Of a stretch of 18,788 bases of DNA, positions 15,993 to 18,788 are shown piece after piece. Numbering within the stretch: the first letter of the stretch is position 1; every line of letters starts with the position of its first letter. This DNA is from Cyclobacteriaceae bacterium. Lineage in GTDB: Bacteria > Bacteroidota > Bacteroidia > Cytophagales > Cyclobacteriaceae. A model generated the notes under the pieces. That model was not told where the DNA came from, did not search any database, and worked only from the letters and a program-made list of their open reading frames with translations. The DNA lies in NCBI GenBank assembly GCA_028289505.1, contig JANQPK010000141.1, positions 1-18,788 of the forward strand. The letters run 5' to 3'. The translations under genes were made by a program, and so were the position numbers.

Positions 15993-16045
15993 TTAAGTTG
16001 GCAGTTGGCAATTATTTGTTAGTTGAAATTTGGCAATTGTAAGTT
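15993..16045. repeat. Inverted heptamer tract, right flank of the S23 cassette
   Basis: TTAAGTT, GGCAGTT, GGCAATT, ATTTGTT, an 11-base unit, GGCAATT and GTAAGTT follow without gaps. On the minus strand these read AACTGCC, AATTGCC, AACTTAC and so on, the same family as the left tract at 15494-15586 but inverted. The 11-base unit equals seven plus four, as on the left side. Confidence 0.62.
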
Positions 16046-16062
16046 GCTAGCCATTGGCTAGC
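16046..16062. repeat. Perfect 17-base palindrome at the repeat/operon junction
   Basis: GCTAGCCA, a single T, then TGGCTAGC form a perfect inverted repeat with 8-base arms. It is continuous with the heptamer tract and contains the stop codon (16058-16060) of the adjoining ATP-grasp gene. It could be an element end, a protein-binding site, or a short hairpin near the transcript end. Confidence 0.5.
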
Positions 16063-17260
16063 TGGGTTCAAAAAACCCAACGCTGGCACCTACCCAATCC
16101 ATATCCTTGTTGTACTTCACACCGATCATGGCGCCTTTGGATAATCGTACCAGGTTGTTCACAATACGGGCAGTAGGTTTGCCGTGTTCCCAGATCATCA
16201 ACATGCGGATCTCCACCTTGACCCCTCCATTAGGTGCAATAGGGAAAGGATGATAGGATACCCGCTGTTGCAAGATGTAGTTTTCCTTGTCTTCCAATTC
16301 ATCTAACAGCTTTGGGGTAATGTTCAACTGTACTCCAGATCCAGCAAATGAGTACAACGGTTTAAGCACGTAGTGGTGTAGATTGTCGGGGTATTTCTGC
16401 AATTGGTCTAGATAAAGACAATTGGGTACAAATCTACTTTGGCTTAATAAGGGCATGATATACTTACTGATTCGAAAAAACCAGTTTGGATGCCCTACCC
16501 ATTCAACCTCCACTTCATCCTTGAAGTAAAACTCCCTTTTAAGGTCGTGACGTTTGTTTAATTCGTCAAATATCACGCGATTATAGATCTTGCGGACTGG
16601 CACCTTTTTGCCTTGCTCATCCAGATAGTATAGCTGCTTACCGGATTTCTTTAATTTGCTAATGCATAGAACTTTAAGGCCAAGATGTTGATGCGCTCGT
16701 AGAAAGTCGATATTGGTGACCTGTTGCTCGGGCTCCACCTCTAATAACACCACGTTCTTAGGGTCATTATCTCCGATGATCACCTTTCTCAATAGTTCTA
16801 TATAGGCGTGCCGATCAAGGTCATCCATAAACACCGAATAGCCTCCCGGAATGTAAAAGTGTTCCCTATACTTTTCTGAAAGCAGCTCCTGGAAAAAGTA
16901 CAGTGAAGGAAAGCCCTGTAACTCGATTAGTTGTGGAATTGCGTTTCCTTCAGGGTCCAAACAAATCCCAAAATCCATTTGAAGAAAGCGGGTATGATAA
17001 TCTTCTCCCGGCACCCTGAGCGTAGGGTGTTTAATGGCATTATCAGTACGCTGCTTGAAATCTGGGGCACAAAGAATTTTGTTGATTTCTTCACAGGCCT
17101 GTGCTAATAAATGCTTCAAGTCCTTTGGTACGAAAACTGGAGTTTCCGCGATTCTAAAAGGAGGCCTATGATTTACCGCCTGGGCGATAGAGTCTTTAAA
17201 TGCCTGGTACCGTTCTGGAGTAAACCGGCTATTGTATTCGCGGCGTACTTCAGGCTGCAT
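16058..17260 (-). CDS. Glutathionylspermidine-synthase-like ATP-grasp ligase
   Basis: Predicted ATP-dependent amide ligase, 400 residues, cytoplasmic. The order of segments recalls circularly permuted ATP-grasp enzymes such as glutathionylspermidine synthase: an acidic metal/substrate segment RFLQMDFGICLDPEGNAIP and LIELQGFPSL (91-120) precedes VRKIYNRVIFDEL (222-234), then a region ending with the nucleotide-binding Lys300 in HHYVLKPLYSFAGSGVQL (295-312), YILQQRV (328-334), and VKVEIRMLMIW with NNLVRLSKGAMIGV (347-381). The exact family is uncertain. Its start overlaps the 3' end of the amidotransferase gene by 11 bases, so the two are translationally coupled. With a GCS2-type ligase upstream, a glutathione-like or amine-capped peptide product is plausible, but this is inference. 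The stop codon lies in a 17-base palindrome. Confidence 0.72.
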   Translation of the reverse strand: MQPEVRREYNSRFTPERYQAFKDSIAQAVNHRPPFRIAETPVFVPKDLKHLLAQACEEINKILCAPDFKQRTDNAIKHPTLRVPGEDYHTRFLQMDFGICLDPEGNAIPQLIELQGFPSLYFFQELLSEKYREHFYIPGGYSVFMDDLDRHAYIELLRKVIIGDNDPKNVVLLEVEPEQQVTNIDFLRAHQHLGLKVLCISKLKKSGKQLYYLDEQGKKVPVRKIYNRVIFDELNKRHDLKREFYFKDEVEVEWVGHPNWFFRISKYIMPLLSQSRFVPNCLYLDQLQKYPDNLHHYVLKPLYSFAGSGVQLNITPKLLDELEDKENYILQQRVSYHPFPIAPNGGVKVEIRMLMIWEHGKPTARIVNNLVRLSKGAMIGVKYNKDMDWVGASVGFFEPS

Positions 17261-18092
17261 GTTCGTTATACCCTGCTTTGGTAATGGACGCTACCGCCCT
17301 TCTTAGGAATCCAGGAATGATGGTGCGATGAGTATGGGCTATAGTTTCCGGGCTTTGAAGGTAAGCCATCATTTTGTTGAGTTTCTTCTCACTGAAGTTC
17401 TTGATGACTTTTTCCTGGTTTTTCTTCTGTTTAAAATAGGCCGACATAGCCTCCGGTTCTGCTTCAGGATGGAATTGGGTGCCTACCATTTCTGGAGAAA
17501 ACCGTATAGCCATAATAGCCCTTTCGTACTCCACATGTGTCCTGATTTTTTCCAACGACAAAATTTGCGCGCCATGATGATTAAAAACCCCTCTTTTGGG
17601 TTTTACCAGCTGCCATAGCCGGCTGTCCACACCATAATAGGGATCCATAAGCCCTTCCAATAAGGGGTCATTCTTACCGGACTCCGTCTTATGAATAGGG
17701 TAAATGCCAAAGGAACTGGACTTGCGGCGGGTAATATCGCACAATCCGAAGTGCCCGCAAGCCATTTGAAAACTGTGACAAATAAAGAATACAAACTTCT
17801 TTTGGGTGTTGGTTTGATTATGCTTCCAGATATTGTCAATCAGCCCGAACCACCTCTTTTCCCATTTCCTGGTTCTTTCACGCGGATCACCTGGACCACC
17901 ACTAGAAATATATATATCGTATTCTATTCCAGGCACCTGGTGTTGTTGGCGAACATCAAACTCATCAACTTCCAGGTTTATTTGTTCTTTTTGTTCTTCC
18001 TTGAAATCATACAGAATATGCCTCAGACCCCGCATGCCTTGGTTAGGGGTGCCATTGTTCATATCCATTAATGCCAATTTCAATTGATGCAT
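17250..18092 (-). CDS. Class I glutamine amidotransferase-like protein
   Basis: Predicted glutaminase that frees ammonia from glutamine and passes it to a partner ligase. The domain carries the full triad: nucleophile Cys105 in FFICHSFQM (102-110), His208 and Glu210 in GTQFHPEAE (204-212). SSGGPGDP (63-70) is the conserved oxyanion-loop region. The nucleophile elbow is C-H-S in place of the common C-x-G, so activity may be tuned. The last 65 residues (EKVIKNFSEKKLNKMM onward) are a basic helical tail without known fold. At 280 residues it is longer than a bare amidotransferase domain. It starts two bases after the GCS2-type gene and overlaps the ATP-grasp gene, so it lies in one operon with two ligases. 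One of these probably receives the ammonia; which one is unknown. Confidence 0.85.
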   Translation of the reverse strand: MHQLKLALMDMNNGTPNQGMRGLRHILYDFKEEQKEQINLEVDEFDVRQQHQVPGIEYDIYISSGGPGDPRERTRKWEKRWFGLIDNIWKHNQTNTQKKFVFFICHSFQMACGHFGLCDITRRKSSSFGIYPIHKTESGKNDPLLEGLMDPYYGVDSRLWQLVKPKRGVFNHHGAQILSLEKIRTHVEYERAIMAIRFSPEMVGTQFHPEAEPEAMSAYFKQKKNQEKVIKNFSEKKLNKMMAYLQSPETIAHTHRTIIPGFLRRAVASITKAGYNEHAA

Positions 18093-18094
18093 GG

Positions 18095-18788
18095 CTATAT
18101 TCCTTCCGTGGTTTTATCCACAATGTATTCCACTACCTTTTTTAAGTCATTAGTTTCTTCGAATACCTTCAATTGCCTGTCAGCCCCAGTGCCCATTTCC
18201 AGCATTTTATTGATGTATTCCAACTCATGACGAGAACCCAGGTCATCCACTACATCATCTACAAAATCCAGCATTTCATAGATAAGGCTCCTGCAATCCA
18301 CTTCCATTTCTTTGCCAAAATCGATCAATTTTCCGTCGATACCGTAGCGGCTGGCGCGCCACTTGTTCTCATTGATCAATGATTTTTTGTAGGTAATAAA
18401 ACTGAGATTATCCTCACGCAATTTATACAATTTGGCGGTAAGCGCCTGAATAAAGGCTGCGATGGCGATGGTTTCATTCACGGTCATAGGGATATCGCAG
18501 ATTCTGATTTCGATGGTAGGGTAGAATGGATGCAGACGTATATCCCACCAAATCTTCTTGGCATTGTCGATGCAGTTAGTCTTGACCAGTAATTTCAGGA
18601 AGTTCTCATACTCCGGTAGACTGCCAAATAAGTCAGGTATCCCGGTTCGGGGAAACTTGTCGAATACTTTTGATCTAAATGACTTAAAACCGGTATTTCG
18701 GCCTTCCCAAAACGGTGAGTTGGTGGATAATGCATAGATGTGCGGCAAGAAATACCTGATTGAATTAACCAGATGTAAGCCTCGGTTG
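18095..18788 (-). CDS. GCS2-type carboxylate-amine ligase, N-terminus cut by window edge
   Basis: C-terminal 230 residues of a glutamate-cysteine-ligase-like enzyme (GCS2/YbdK group), which joins the gamma-carboxyl of glutamate or a similar acid to an amine using ATP. The frame is open to the right edge and the codons there encode HLVNSIRYFLPHIYALSTNSPFW in conserved family style, so the TTG at 18748 is not the start. Visible hallmarks are ALSTNSPFWEGRNTGFKSFRS, KIWWDIRLHPFYPTIEIRICDIPMTVNET and NKWRASRYGIDGKL. The first half, with the main ATP-binding residues, lies outside. It is the first visible gene of the minus-strand ligase operon, ending two bases before the amidotransferase start. 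Whether it makes gamma-glutamylcysteine or another amide cannot be told from this part. Confidence 0.86.
   Translation of the reverse strand, partial: NRGLHLVNSIRYFLPHIYALSTNSPFWEGRNTGFKSFRSKVFDKFPRTGIPDLFGSLPEYENFLKLLVKTNCIDNAKKIWWDIRLHPFYPTIEIRICDIPMTVNETIAIAAFIQALTAKLYKLREDNLSFITYKKSLINENKWRASRYGIDGKLIDFGKEMEVDCRSLIYEMLDFVDDVVDDLGSRHELEYINKMLEMGTGADRQLKVFEETNDLKKVVEYIVDKTTEGI

Noticed and set aside
15494..16045. A CRISPR array or phage attachment site
   Set aside because: The repeats are 7-base units placed head to tail without spacers, and no cas gene, integrase or tRNA is near.
17691..18071. A 126-codon plus-strand frame opposite the amidotransferase gene
   Set aside because: It has no recognisable domain and mirrors a well-supported gene with conserved catalytic residues.
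18746..18748. TTG at 18748 as start of the GCS2-type gene
   Set aside because: The frame continues to the window edge with conserved family sequence, so the gene is cut, not short.

Overview
The window looks like chromosomal DNA of a member of Bacteroidota, probably a Cytophagales-like lineage (the lower rank is a guess). The evidence is a SusC/SusD pair with its usual satellite lipoproteins, lipoproteins whose mature ends begin with Asp/Glu-rich sequence, starts without strong Shine-Dalgarno sites, and a solitary S23-type four-helix-bundle gene. No rRNA, tRNA, CRISPR array or insertion sequence was found.

Layout. (1) 39-7145, plus strand: a tight four-gene nutrient-uptake operon, namely SusC TonB-dependent transporter, SusD lipoprotein, HExxH zinc metallohydrolase lipoprotein and DUF4302-like lipoprotein. 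The genes overlap by one base or are one to three bases apart. (2) 7178-9062: small single genes. They are a lipocalin-like lipoprotein (minus), a stand-alone class III cyclase-like domain with two catalytic positions substituted (plus), and a four-cysteine lipoprotein (plus). (3) 9079-11861, minus strand: a Tat-exported NodB-type polysaccharide deacetylase followed by a formylglycine-type sulfatase lipoprotein, suggesting processing of a sulfated, acetylated glycan. (4) 12029-15490, plus strand: an esterase, an M17 leucyl aminopeptidase and an ATP-grasp ligase. (5) 15594-15947, minus strand: a four-helix-bundle (S23/IVP) gene bracketed by oppositely oriented heptamer repeat tracts. (6) 16058 to the right edge, minus strand: a GCS2-type carboxylate-amine ligase (cut by the window edge), a class I glutamine amidotransferase and a glutathionylspermidine-synthase-like ATP-grasp ligase.

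Blocks 4 and 6 converge on the S23 cassette. Together they hold three ATP-dependent amide-bond-forming enzymes, a glutaminase-type amidotransferase, a peptidase and an esterase. I read this as a candidate pathway for an unidentified small peptide or amide metabolite.

The least expected signal is in the intergenic DNA. At least five spacers are built from degenerate tandem repeats with a strict 7-base or 8-base period, in several sequence families (CAATTAA-like, GGGCAxA-like, AAsTrCC-like and CCCyAkTC-like). One octamer tract forms the 3' end and stop codon of the deacetylase gene and makes a G-quadruplex motif in its transcript.
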